64,000 nucleotides of DNA. It comes from Mycobacteroides franklinii. Lineage in GTDB: Bacteria > Actinomycetota > Actinomycetes > Mycobacteriales > Mycobacteriaceae. The notes under the pieces were generated by a model that made no database searches, had not been told where the DNA came from, and saw nothing but the letters and a program-made list of their open reading frames with translations. This document shows positions 35,294 to 45,763 of this stretch, piece by piece (within the stretch, counting starts at the first letter, position 1; each line of letters begins with the position of its first letter). The stretch lies in NCBI RefSeq assembly GCF_002013895.1, contig NZ_MAFQ01000001.1, forward strand, positions 124,001 through 188,000, read 5' to 3'. The translations under genes were made by a program, and so were the position numbers.

Positions 35294-35875
35294 ATGATTG
35301 CCTCTGCACGCGACCAGCTCGAAGGGCTGGGCTTCCTGTACAGCTATCTGCAGCGAGTCTTCGTCTTCACCAGGACGATGCAGATGCTGGACCCGCAACG
35401 CCCGGTCGACGTGAACGCCGACGAGCTCAAGGGGGCCCTTGACCTCGTCGGCGATACGGTCCGGCAGTTCGATTTCGAGAGCGGGCTGAGCGTGGCGCAG
35501 CGTGCGGCGCTCAGCCCGATCATCGCGGCGGTGCGTGGCTGGATCGACGGGAACCGGCCACAGCCGAACGACTCGCGTGCGCGGGGGATCGCGCACGCCG
35601 CGAGTGCGGCCTACTTTGACGAGCACCTGAACTCGGCCCGGATCCACCTGGGGGACCACTACGACGCCGGCTATGCCGATTACTGCAGGCAGCGCATCCT
35701 TCTGCTCCAGGCTTGGGTCCGACAGGTGAGTTCGATCGTCGGGAAAACCGCGGACGGGGTGCCCCTGACGAGTGACGAGGAATCGGCCCTCGGCCGCGTC
35801 GTCCACACGATGGCTGCCGACGACGCCGAATCCGTTGTCCGGAACTTCGCCACGGTTCAGGCGGCGCTCGCGTGA
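35294..35875 (+). CDS. Hypothetical helical protein
   Basis: 193 aa, predicted mostly alpha-helical, no signal or membrane segment. Notable stretches are LGFLYSYLQRVFVFTRTMQML near the N terminus and DHYDAGYADYCRQRILLLQAWVRQ near residue 125. No family recognised. TATGTT (35282-35287) six bases before the ATG suggests its own leaderless mRNA rather than read-through from the isomerase-like gene. Confidence 0.65.
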   Translation: MIASARDQLEGLGFLYSYLQRVFVFTRTMQMLDPQRPVDVNADELKGALDLVGDTVRQFDFESGLSVAQRAALSPIIAAVRGWIDGNRPQPNDSRARGIAHAASAAYFDEHLNSARIHLGDHYDAGYADYCRQRILLLQAWVRQVSSIVGKTADGVPLTSDEESALGRVVHTMAADDAESVVRNFATVQAALA

Positions 35876-35882
35876 GGAGCCG

Positions 35883-36614
35883 TCACGAGAAGACGGCGAA
35901 CCAGACCGCGATGTAGTGACATGTCGCGGCGATGACCGTCGCGGCATGGAAGAACTCGTGGTGCCCGAAGTGCAGCGGCCACGGGTTTGGCCACTTCGCG
36001 GCGTACAGGATGGCGCCGATGCTGTAGAGGGCGCCGCCGACGATCAGCAGCACCACCGCGGGCACTCCGGCGCCCTGGAGCAGCGTCGGGAAGAAGCCGA
36101 CAGCGACCCAGCCGAGCAGCAGGTACAGCGGCACTCCCACCCAACGCGGAGCCGTCGGCCAACACATCTTCAGGATCACCCCGGCGAGTGCGCCACCCCA
36201 CACGATGGCCAGCACCAGATTGCCCTCAGACCGCGGCATCGCGAGCATCGCGAAGGGCGTGTAGCTGCCCGCGATGAACACGAAGATCATCGAGTGATCG
36301 AGGCGTTTCATCCAGGTGCGGGTGGTCGGCGATTTCCAGTTCACCCGGTGATACGCGGCGCTGACTCCGAACACGCCCAGCACGGTCAGGCTGTAGATGG
36401 CGGTCGCGAGGCCGGCCTTTGGTGAGCGCACCGACCACGCGACGGATACCAGCACAATCCCCGTGACGATCGCGATGACGCAGGCGTAGAAATGGATCCA
36501 GCCGCGCGCCTTGGGTTTGATCGGCAGGGTCTCGATGCCGCCGACCAGTGCGGCCATCGGGATGGAGAGTTCAGCGGTGGGTGCTTCGGGTGCAGGAGAC
36601 TCATCGGTCTGCAT
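35883..36614 (-). CDS. Hemolysin III family (PAQR-like) membrane protein
   Basis: 243 aa, seven transmembrane helices. The three conserved PAQR/HlyIII motifs are present: SAAYHRVNW (about 84-92), LDHSMIF (about 104-110) and FGHHEFFH (about 214-221). The Ser, Asp and three His form the metal site typical of this family of putative hydrolases. The name hemolysin is historical. Position before the Z-FPP synthase matches Rv1085c. Confidence 0.88.
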   Translation of the reverse strand: MQTDESPAPEAPTAELSIPMAALVGGIETLPIKPKARGWIHFYACVIAIVTGIVLVSVAWSVRSPKAGLATAIYSLTVLGVFGVSAAYHRVNWKSPTTRTWMKRLDHSMIFVFIAGSYTPFAMLAMPRSEGNLVLAIVWGGALAGVILKMCWPTAPRWVGVPLYLLLGWVAVGFFPTLLQGAGVPAVVLLIVGGALYSIGAILYAAKWPNPWPLHFGHHEFFHAATVIAATCHYIAVWFAVFS

Positions 36615-36714
36615 GCGTCACAGTATCCCTTCTTGTCTGGACGGTGATTGTGAACGTTCTGTGCAGATCGATATCTGCTGCTCCGGTGCGCGACTGGCTC
36701 GCTAGGCTGGGTCT

Positions 36715-37497
36715 GTGGAGATCATCCCGCCGACGCTGAAGGAACCGCTGTACAAGCTTTACGAAATGCGGCTCCGTCAGGAGCTGGCCAAGGCGTCGAA
36801 ACCTCGGCATATCGCTGTCCTGTGTGACGGAAACCGTCGTTGGGCACGGTCGGCGGGGTACACCGATGTCAGCCACGGATACCGGATGGGCGCCCGCAAG
36901 ATCGGTGAGATGCTCGGCTGGTGTGAGGATGCCGGCGTCGAGATGGCCACTGTGTACCTGCTGTCGGCGGAAAATCTGACGCGTGACCCGGAGCAACTCG
37001 GGGAGCTGCTGGAGATCATCACCGATGTGGTCGAGGAGCTGTGCGCTCCGCAGAACCGGTGGAGTGTGCGTAGCGTCGGTGACCTCGATCTGCTGCCCGA
37101 CGAAGTGGCCGAACGTATGCGCCAGGCCGTGAAGTCCGCCCCTTCGGATGCTCGCTTCCATGTCAACGTCGCGGTCGGCTACGGCGGCCGGCAGGAGATC
37201 ACCGACGCGGTGCGCACCCTGCTGAACAAGGAGCTCGCCAACGGCGCCACTGCCGAGCAGCTGGTGCAGGCGGTGACTGTTGAGGGCATCTCCGAGAACC
37301 TGTACACCTCAGGGCAGCCGGATCCAGACCTGGTGATCCGCACATCGGGGGAGCAGCGGTTGTCCGGCTTCCTGCTCTGGCAGAGTGCCTATTCCGAGAT
37401 GTGGTTCACCGACGCGTACTGGCCAGAGTTCCGGCGGGTGGATTTCCTGCGCGCACTGCGCGATTACGCCGCGAGGAACCGGCGCTTCGGGCAATAG
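36715..37497 (+). CDS. (2Z,6E)-farnesyl diphosphate synthase (cis-prenyltransferase)
   Basis: 260 aa. The UppS fold is shown by LCDGNRRWA (catalytic Asp38; most homologues have MDGNGRWA), the YLLSAENLTR motif (about 82-91), RTSGEQRLSGFLLWQSAYSE and the final W-P-E-F. This corresponds to Rv1086, which makes the short Z,E-farnesyl diphosphate used as primer for decaprenyl phosphate. TAGGCT (36703-36708) is 6 nt before the GTG. Confidence 0.92.
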   Translation: MEIIPPTLKEPLYKLYEMRLRQELAKASKPRHIAVLCDGNRRWARSAGYTDVSHGYRMGARKIGEMLGWCEDAGVEMATVYLLSAENLTRDPEQLGELLEIITDVVEELCAPQNRWSVRSVGDLDLLPDEVAERMRQAVKSAPSDARFHVNVAVGYGGRQEITDAVRTLLNKELANGATAEQLVQAVTVEGISENLYTSGQPDPDLVIRTSGEQRLSGFLLWQSAYSEMWFTDAYWPEFRRVDFLRALRDYAARNRRFGQ

Positions 37498-37527
37498 CGA
37501 CCCTGCGGTGACGCTCGCCGAGGAGGT

Positions 37528-38103
37528 TTGTTGATTCATCGCGTGGGGGCTGTACTAGCAAGGCTTGGTACCGCCCGGATGGTCTGCACCGTGCTCGTGG
37601 GGTTGATGGCGTTGTACATGCTTGTGGTGGCGTTCGGAAACATCACTGACTTCCACACCAATGAGGCGTTCGTTCGTCATGTTCTCGCCATGGATACCAC
37701 CAACTTTGGCCAACCGGCCGGTCAGGGACTCGATGTCGACATCATGTGGCGCGCGGTTCGTTCGCCGGCGGCGCAGACCGTGACCTACTGCCTCATCATC
37801 GTGTGGGAGGCGCTTGCGGGCCTCGTACTTCTGGTGAGCGTGTGGCAATGGTTGTGGGGCCGTACATCCCAGGCGCGGGCAGTGTCCACGGCAGGGTTGT
37901 TGATGGTGATCGTGCAGTTCTTTGGAGGGTTCATCGTGATCGGCGGTGAGTGGTTCCAGATGTGGCGCTCAACGCAGTGGACCGGGACCGAGGTGGCCTT
38001 TCGATGTTCCGTGCTTGCCCTGTTCACCCTGATGTTTGTGCGGTTCGGGCGTTTCTCGCCGGACGATCAGACCGAGGACAGTACGCCGTGTCGAACTTCT
38101 TGA
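37528..38103 (+). CDS. DUF2165-type small integral membrane protein
   Basis: 191 aa. Start TTG 37528 or 37531, after AGGAGG. Four transmembrane helices (about residues 18-42, 84-107, 117-140, 153-172) and the FGNITDF and GGEWFQMWRSTQW motifs match DUF2165. Function unknown. Its last 80 bp overlap the end of the convergent P450 gene, an unusual tail-to-tail overlap. Confidence 0.78.
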   Translation: MLIHRVGAVLARLGTARMVCTVLVGLMALYMLVVAFGNITDFHTNEAFVRHVLAMDTTNFGQPAGQGLDVDIMWRAVRSPAAQTVTYCLIIVWEALAGLVLLVSVWQWLWGRTSQARAVSTAGLLMVIVQFFGGFIVIGGEWFQMWRSTQWTGTEVAFRCSVLALFTLMFVRFGRFSPDDQTEDSTPCRTS

Positions 38104-39319
38104 TGCCGTTGATCCACCCCGAATGGAATCGGGGCGCATCCCCGATGCGCGAGATGTCCGGCATTCGGTCAGCGATCTTGTTGAAGATGATCTCCAGCTC
38201 AACCTTCGCCAAGTTGGCGCCCAGACAGTAGTGCGCACCCGTGCCACCGAAACCCAGATGGGGGTTGGGGTCGCGCGTGATGTCGAAGGTATGCGGGTTC
38301 TCGAAGACTTCCTCGTCGAAGTTGGCGGACGGATAGAGCATCACCACCCGTTCGCCCGCCGCGATGGGTACGCCGCCGATCATGGTGTCCTGCAGCGCAG
38401 TTCGCTGTTGTGAGATCAGCGGCGAGGTGTACCGGACAATCTCGTCAACCGCGGTAGCGGGACGGCCGGTCTTGAACAGCTCCCACTGGTCGGGGTGTTC
38501 CAGGAACGCCATCATGCCCATGGTGGTTGCGTTCCGGGTGGTTTCGTTGCCCGCCACCGACAGCATCACGACGAAAAAGCCGAACTGTTCGGGAGTGAGC
38601 TGCTCACCGTCCACCGTGCCGGCCAGCAGGCGGGACACCACGTCGTTCCCGGGACAGTCGCGACGCTGTTCGGCGAGCTGATAGCAGTATCCGAGGATCT
38701 GCGCGGCGCCGATACGCGGGTCGACCTCGACATCGGCCTCGTCATACCCCGTCATCTGGTTGCTCCACTCGAAGAGCTTGACGCGGTCTTCCTCTGGGAC
38801 GCCGATCAATTCGGCGATGGCCTGCATTGGCAGCTCGCTGGCCACCTCGCGGACGAACTCGCCATGCCCGCCGTCCAGTGCCGCCTGCACGATTCGCTCG
38901 GCACGCTCCTCCAGGGTGATACGCAGCGCTGCGATGGAGCGCGGCGTGAACATGCGCGACACCAATCCGCGAAGTTGGGTGTGCTCGGGGGCGTCCTTGT
39001 TGATGAGGACCGACAGCGTGGCCTGGAACTCTTCGGGGCTGATGTGATCCTCAAGGCGGGGAATGGCACCCTTGCGGCCCGATGAGAAGATATCGGTGTG
39101 TAGTGAAACCTCCCGTACATCATGGTGTTTGGTGATCACCCAATACCCGTCGTCGGTGAACCCGCCGACGGTGCGCGGTTGCGGGTTCCACCAGACGGGA
39201 GCTTCGCGACGCAGGGTGGCGAACTCTTCATGGGGCATCCGGTTCCCGTACAACTCGGGATCGGTGAAATCGAAATCCGCGGGAAGGCCCAGTTCGGCAG
39301 CGGTCTTCATGGCGGTCAC
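38024..39319 (-). CDS. Cytochrome P450, CYP125-like (steroid C26-hydroxylase type)
   Basis: 431 aa. I-helix AGNETTRN, ExxR in the K helix, and heme loop FGGTGAHYCLG with Cys365 are intact. Stretches such as EEFATLRREAPVWWNPQ, FFVVMLSVAGNETTRN and SANFDEEVFENPHTF are close to mycobacterial CYP125, which oxidises the cholesterol side chain. It differs enough, and lies away from the cholesterol cluster, that it may be a paralogue with another substrate. Last gene of the tetR-cyp51 operon, 4-bp overlap with the NTF2-like gene. Confidence 0.88.
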   Translation of the reverse strand: MTAMKTAAELGLPADFDFTDPELYGNRMPHEEFATLRREAPVWWNPQPRTVGGFTDDGYWVITKHHDVREVSLHTDIFSSGRKGAIPRLEDHISPEEFQATLSVLINKDAPEHTQLRGLVSRMFTPRSIAALRITLEERAERIVQAALDGGHGEFVREVASELPMQAIAELIGVPEEDRVKLFEWSNQMTGYDEADVEVDPRIGAAQILGYCYQLAEQRRDCPGNDVVSRLLAGTVDGEQLTPEQFGFFVVMLSVAGNETTRNATTMGMMAFLEHPDQWELFKTGRPATAVDEIVRYTSPLISQQRTALQDTMIGGVPIAAGERVVMLYPSANFDEEVFENPHTFDITRDPNPHLGFGGTGAHYCLGANLAKVELEIIFNKIADRMPDISRIGDAPRFHSGWINGIKKFDTAYCPRSDRPARNARTAQTSG

Positions 39320-39861
39320 CAGAGGGGGACCGGGGTCTTGCCCAGGGGGTAGTAGCCGGGCACCTTCTCGCCCGACAGGCCGCGCTGGATGCGCTTCTGC
39401 ATGCCTTCACTGAGCTTGCCTGCCTTGATGAGATCCATGTACAGGGCGGACACGTGGCCGAAGTCGAAGAAGTCGCGCTGCCAATTCCATTGGCCGTTAC
39501 CCGCATACCGGAACCAGCTGCCCCCGATGCCGTAGATCTCCGACTGTCCTCCAGCGGAATCGGTAGCCACCTGCTTCCAGAATCCGATGACCTCGCCTTG
39601 CCTGTCGTCGACGATCACCTTCTGATACGGGTACGTCCAGCCTTCTAACCCTTCCATTTCTTGCCCCAACGCAATGTCGCGTATTTCATCGATACCGACG
39701 CACATCACGTCTTCCTTGGGGCCGATGTTCCAGCCGTAGGTGGCGTCATCAGTGTAGAAGCGTGCCAACGGTTTCCAGTCGCCTGTCTTCTCGGCATCCA
39801 GGTTGGCTTGGAGCCAGTCCGCGACGACATCGTCGAGTTCTTGGCGGGGGAATTGCGGCAT
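39316..39861 (-). CDS. NTF2-like conserved hypothetical protein
   Basis: 181 aa from ATG 39861 with GGAG upstream. The cone-shaped SnoaL/NTF2 fold is suggested by LDAEKTGDWKPLARFYTDDATYGW and later beta strands; the C terminus is Lys/Gly rich. The same position next to ferredoxin and cyp51 is held by Rv0762c in M. tuberculosis. It might bind the sterol substrate or product. Function unknown. Confidence 0.7.
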   Translation of the reverse strand: MPQFPRQELDDVVADWLQANLDAEKTGDWKPLARFYTDDATYGWNIGPKEDVMCVGIDEIRDIALGQEMEGLEGWTYPYQKVIVDDRQGEVIGFWKQVATDSAGGQSEIYGIGGSWFRYAGNGQWNWQRDFFDFGHVSALYMDLIKAGKLSEGMQKRIQRGLSGEKVPGYYPLGKTPVPLW

Positions 39862-39872
39862 CGTCGACGCTC

Positions 39873-41460
<1,588 letters not shown>

Positions 41461-41464
<4 letters not shown>

Positions 41465-42288
41465 GACGGCATCCCTTCTTCACCGAGCTCAAGCTTCTGT
41501 TTGTCCGGCGGTGCATCCTTGAGTGGCGCCTCGGGCTGCACCTCCATCTCGGGGATGTGTACACCCCTGGGTGTTTCGGCGACGAAGGACACCGCACGCG
41601 CGATATCGGAAGGGCGCAGGAAATAGGAGTGGCGCGCCTGACCCCAGCTCTTCCAATCCTCCAGCATGGGAGCAACCTGCTCGGCGGAGAGCTGCCAGCC
41701 CATCGAGGTCAGGGTGGGGCCGGGATGCACGATCGATGCCCGAACGCCGGTGCCCTCCAACTCCATGCGCATGGTGTTGACCATCGCGAGCAGTGCCGCC
41801 TTGGCAGCACCGTAGGCGCCCATGTGTGGACGCTGATGCAGTGCGACGTCGGAGCCGATGAAGATGACATCACCACGCCGACGCGCCACCATATCGGGAA
41901 CGATCGATGTGGCGAGCCGATTGGCGCCCAGCAGGTGTACTTGAATCTGCGCGGCGAAGGTGTCCGCGCTCATTTCGTGGACGCGGCCCGGGTACATGTC
42001 ACCGGCGCCGGATATCAGAAGGTCGATTTCACCCAGTGCGTCAATGCTCTCCGCGACAAACGATTTCACCGAGTCGGCATCGGTGACGTCCAGCGGGAAC
42101 GCCACGGCTTCGCCGCCGTCGGCGCGGATCTTGTCGACGAGCTCGGTCAACTTGTCGACGCGGCGGGCGCCGAGCGCGACCGGAAATCCGCGGCCCGCCA
42201 GTTCGATTGCCGTTGCCGCGCCGATGCCCGAGGAGGCTCCGGCGATGATGGACGGGCGACGCTTTGGGTGCGGATCAAAACGCGGCAT
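41461..42288 (-). CDS. Short-chain dehydrogenase/reductase
   Basis: 275 aa. NAD(P)-binding GASSGIG (17-23), the NNAG equivalent ISGAG, catalytic Ser in IFIGSDVA and YGAAK (about 157-161). The cofactor loop (GARRVDK) suggests NADPH. It matches Rv0765c by position between cyp123 and cyp51. Likely oxidises or reduces a hydroxyl on the P450 substrate. It overlaps both neighbours by 1-4 bp. Confidence 0.88.
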
Positions 42289-43523
42289 CAGTTGACCTCC
42301 ACGGTGATGGGTAGGTGGGCGAATCCACGGACATTGCTGGAATGCACACGTACGGAGTTGCTTTCGTCGATCTCGTAGCGCTTGATCCTGGTGAACAGTT
42401 CGGTCAAAGCCACCTTGGCCTCCATGCGGGCCAGGTGCGCGCCGAGGCAGAAATGCGCGCCGCTACCGAAACTGACCAGCTTGGCGCCGATCTCGCGGCC
42501 GATGCGGTATTCGTCGGCGCCGTCGAATACCCGGTCGTCGCGGTTGGCCGACCCGGGGAGCAGCAACAGAACGTCACCGGCCGTAATCGTGGTGTCGTAG
42601 AACGACATGTCCTGGGCGACGGTGCGAGCCAGAATTTGGCTGGATGTGTCGTAGCGCAGTGTCTCTTCCACCCACAGCGGTATGCGCTCGTGATCGGCGT
42701 GCACGGCCGCGAGTTGGTCGGGATTGCGGTGGCCCCAGTAGACCGCGTTGGCCAGCAGCTTGGTGGTGGTCTCGTTCCCGGCGATCACCATGAGGAACAG
42801 GAATGCCAGCACCTCTTCGTCGGTGAGTCGGTCCCCGTCGATTTCCGCTTGCAGCAGCGCCGATGTCAGGTCCTCTGTGGGGCGGCGTCGACGCTGCTTG
42901 ACCATGTCGATGTAGTACGTCATGAGATCGATCGACGCCTGAATGGCCTTGGGCGGCACGTCGGCCAGTCCGTCCTCGCGATGCATGACGCCATCGGCCA
43001 GTTCCCGGATGCGGGTGCGGTCGGGTTCGGGTACACCCATCAGCTCGGAGATGACGTCCATGGGCAGCTTGCCGGCGTAGTCGGCGATGAAGTCGAACGA
43101 GCCGTCGGACGCGCCGGCCAGTGCTCGTTCCAGATGGGTGCGTGCCAGCGCGACGACCTGTCCCTCGAGCTCACGAATGCGCCGGGGAGTAAATCCCTTT
43201 GATACCAGCGTGCGCAGCCGAAGGTGCTCGGGGTCGTCCATGGCCAGGAACGACATGACGAGTTTGGCGTGCGGCCCGAAGGAGGCCTTGTCCATCGATA
43301 CGCCGTTGGCGTTGGACAGTGCCTCGCTGTTCCTGAAGCCTTGCAGCACATCGTGGTGTCGCGACAGCGCCCAGAAGTTCAGCTCGTCGTTGCGATAGAG
43401 CGGTGCTTCGTCACGTAATCGCCGGTAGTACGGGTACGGGTCTTCGTGGAAGTCATAGTTGTACGGGTCGAGCACTAGAGGTGATGCCGTCATTTCCCTC
43501 GTCTCTTCGCGCAAGCGGCTCAT
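42288..43523 (-). CDS. cyp123: Cytochrome P450 CYP123
   Basis: 411 aa from ATG 43523 (ATGA overlap with tetR, GGGAG upstream); ATG 43493 gives a slightly shorter N terminus like other CYP123 proteins. The segments LVLDPYNYDFHEDPYPYYRR, VIAGNETTTKLLANAVYW and heme loop FGSGAHFCLG (Cys359) match M. tuberculosis CYP123 strongly. The substrate is unknown. The steady pairing with cyp51 suggests related lipid substrates. Confidence 0.93.
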   Translation of the reverse strand: MSRLREETREMTASPLVLDPYNYDFHEDPYPYYRRLRDEAPLYRNDELNFWALSRHHDVLQGFRNSEALSNANGVSMDKASFGPHAKLVMSFLAMDDPEHLRLRTLVSKGFTPRRIRELEGQVVALARTHLERALAGASDGSFDFIADYAGKLPMDVISELMGVPEPDRTRIRELADGVMHREDGLADVPPKAIQASIDLMTYYIDMVKQRRRRPTEDLTSALLQAEIDGDRLTDEEVLAFLFLMVIAGNETTTKLLANAVYWGHRNPDQLAAVHADHERIPLWVEETLRYDTSSQILARTVAQDMSFYDTTITAGDVLLLLPGSANRDDRVFDGADEYRIGREIGAKLVSFGSGAHFCLGAHLARMEAKVALTELFTRIKRYEIDESNSVRVHSSNVRGFAHLPITVEVN

Positions 43524-44110
43524 CGGTCGCGCTCTCCCAACATGAGATCCACGACGAAGGTCAGCTTGTCGGCGATCTGGTGATACGTGAAGGTGCCGCT
43601 ACCCGCGTGCATGAGCGCGCCGAAAAACGTCATTTCGAGGGCCGATACCACGCGAGGATCGGCGTCCGGCCCCATCGCGGAACGGATCCTGCGATGGATC
43701 TCCAGTCCGATCTTGTCGCGGACACTGCGCACGGCCTCGTCGGTATTGCTCAGCAGCGCCGTGGTGCAGCCGGTCGCGATTTCGGGCTCGTCGGCAACGA
43801 CAAGAGCCAGGCTTCGCAGCGTCTTGGTGACCCGGGTGGCCTGGGTGTCATTGACGTCCGTGAAGTAGGGCGCCTCGTGGATGAGGTCCAGATAGATCTC
43901 GGCGACAAGGTGGCTCTTTGACGAGAAGTACGTGTACGCGGTGGCGGGGGCGACCTTCGCGCGGGCTGCGACACCGCGGATCGTCATGTCTGCGTATGTG
44001 GTCTCGCCGAGCAGCTCCCGGCCCGCCGTGACGATCTTGTGGATCGTCTCTTCTTGCCGCTTGTTCCGCGGCGTTTCATCTGTGAGGGCTGCCATAACTT
44101 CACTGGACAC
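43520..44110 (-). CDS. TetR family repressor of the cyp51/aldA locus
   Basis: 196 aa. The helix-turn-helix lies at residues about 40-60 (TIRGVAARAKVAPATAYTYF). A -10 box TAATCT (44117-44122, minus strand) is 6 nt before GTG 44110, so the message is probably leaderless; ATG 44095 is an alternative. The palindrome CTGGACAC-GTGTCCAG covers the -10 and the start codon, the classic autorepression layout. It heads the leftward P450 operon and matches Rv0767c. Confidence 0.9.
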   Translation of the reverse strand: MSSEVMAALTDETPRNKRQEETIHKIVTAGRELLGETTYADMTIRGVAARAKVAPATAYTYFSSKSHLVAEIYLDLIHEAPYFTDVNDTQATRVTKTLRSLALVVADEPEIATGCTTALLSNTDEAVRSVRDKIGLEIHRRIRSAMGPDADPRVVSALEMTFFGALMHAGSGTFTYHQIADKLTFVVDLMLGERDR

Positions 44111-44118
44111 GTGTCCAG
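44103..44118. promoter_or_regulatory. TetR operator 1 (tetR side)
   Basis: Perfect 16-bp palindrome CTGGACACGTGTCCAG over the tetR -10 box and start. Its core TGGACA-NN-TGTCCA recurs at 44248-44261 in front of aldA. Confidence 0.75.
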
Positions 44119-44227
44119 ATTAGCGTCAAGTGCGCTACGCGGCAAGATCGAGTGTGAAAAATGCTGTCCACCATCAATTATTGGGGGCGACCTGGCTATG
44201 GCCTTGCCATGGTGGGATTTGCGCGGT

Positions 44228-44261
44228 TATGGTTTGTGAGTACGGAATGGACAAGTGTCCA
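44228..44261 (+). promoter_or_regulatory. aldA promoter with TetR operator 2
   Basis: A candidate -10 TATGGT (44228-44233) is followed by TGGACA-AG-TGTCCA (44248-44261), the same core as the tetR operator. The operator would lie just after the transcription start and 20 bp before the aldA ATG, so bound TetR would block the rightward operon. Confidence 0.7.
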
Positions 44262-44280
44262 GAATTGGAGACAAGGTGAG

Positions 44281-45750
44281 ATGACGCTTCTGGCCGATGG
44301 TGACAGTGAACTGTTCATCGACGGAAAGCTGGTCCCCGGAGGCGCGGGGCGCTTCCCCACGGTGAACCCGGCCACCGAGGAGGTGCTCGGAACCGCTGCC
44401 GATGCCGACGCCGACGACATGGGCAATGCCATCGAGGCGGCGCGCCGCGCATTCGACGACACCGACTGGTCGCGGGATGTGGGGCTGCGCGTGCAATGCC
44501 TTCGTCAGCTCCGCGAGGGGATGAAGGCGCACATCGAGGAATTGCGAGAGCTGACCATCGCCGAGGTGGGTGCACCGCGAATGCTGACCGCCGGCGCGCA
44601 GCTGGAAGGGCCGGTAGACGATCTGCGGTTCGCCGCCGATACCGCCGAAACCTTCGATTGGAACGCTGATCTCGGGGTCGCCTCACCCATGGGTATCAAG
44701 ACTCGGCGCACTCTCGCGCGCGAAGCGGTCGGCGTGGTCGGGGCGGTGACGCCGTGGAACTTTCCGCATCAGATCAACCTCGCCAAGGTGGGCCCGGCGC
44801 TCGCCGCAGGCAACACCCTCATACTCAAGCCCGCCCCGGACACCCCGTGGTGCGCGGCGGTACTGGGGCGAATCATCGCCGAGCACACCGACTTTCCGCC
44901 GGGCGTCGTCAACATCGTCACCTCCAGCGACCATCGGATCGGTGCGCAGCTGTCGACGGATCCCCGGGTGGACATGGTGTCATTCACCGGCTCCACCACC
45001 ACCGGACGCACGGTGATGACCGATGCCGCCGCCACCGTCAAAAAGGTCTTCCTTGAGCTCGGCGGCAAGTCGGCGTTCATCGTGCTCGACGACGCCGACT
45101 TGGGTGCGGCCTGTTCCGTCGCCGCCTTCACGGCGGCGATGCACGCCGGGCAAGGGTGCGCCATCACCACCCGGCTGGTGGTGCCGCGTGCACGATACGA
45201 CGACGCGGTGCAGGCAGCTGCTGCCACGATGGGCTCACTGAGGCCGGGGGACCCCACCAAACCAGGAACAATCTGTGGGCCCGTCATCTCGGCGCGCCAG
45301 CGTGACCGGGTGCAGTCCTACCTGGATTTGGCTGTCACCGAGGGTGGTTCGTTCGCCTGCGGTGGTGGTCGGCCCGAAGGCAGGGATCGCGGGTTTTTCA
45401 TCGAGCCCACCGTGGTGGCGGGTCTTACCAACGAGGCGCGGGTGGCACGTGAGGAGATCTTCGGTCCCGTGCTTGTGGTGATCGCGCACGACGGCGACAA
45501 CGACGCGGTGCGGATCGCCAACGATTCGCCGTACGGACTGTCCGGGACGGTATTCAGCGGGGATGACGAACGCGCCGTCCGCGTTGCGTCCCGTCTACGG
45601 GTCGGAACCGTGAATGTCAATGGCGGCGTGTGGTATTCGGCTGACGTGCCATTCGGAGGCTACAAGCAATCGGGCAACGGCAGGGAAATGGGTGTGGCCG
45701 GTTTCGAGGAATACCTGGAGACCAAAGTCATTGCGACGGCCGTGAAATAG
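44281..45750 (+). CDS. aldA: NAD-dependent aldehyde dehydrogenase AldA
   Basis: 489 aa from ATG 44281 after AAGGTGAG; the open frame upstream lies in the operator region. Catalytic Glu259 (FLELGGKSA) and Cys293 (HAGQGCAITT) plus PWNFP are intact, so it is a hydrolytic ALDH oxidising an aldehyde to an acid. It leads the rightward operon divergent from tetR. The layout and length match Rv0768. Confidence 0.92.
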   Translation: MTLLADGDSELFIDGKLVPGGAGRFPTVNPATEEVLGTAADADADDMGNAIEAARRAFDDTDWSRDVGLRVQCLRQLREGMKAHIEELRELTIAEVGAPRMLTAGAQLEGPVDDLRFAADTAETFDWNADLGVASPMGIKTRRTLAREAVGVVGAVTPWNFPHQINLAKVGPALAAGNTLILKPAPDTPWCAAVLGRIIAEHTDFPPGVVNIVTSSDHRIGAQLSTDPRVDMVSFTGSTTTGRTVMTDAAATVKKVFLELGGKSAFIVLDDADLGAACSVAAFTAAMHAGQGCAITTRLVVPRARYDDAVQAAAATMGSLRPGDPTKPGTICGPVISARQRDRVQSYLDLAVTEGGSFACGGGRPEGRDRGFFIEPTVVAGLTNEARVAREEIFGPVLVVIAHDGDNDAVRIANDSPYGLSGTVFSGDDERAVRVASRLRVGTVNVNGGVWYSADVPFGGYKQSGNGREMGVAGFEEYLETKVIATAVK

Positions 45751-45763
45751 GAAGGATCGTAAC

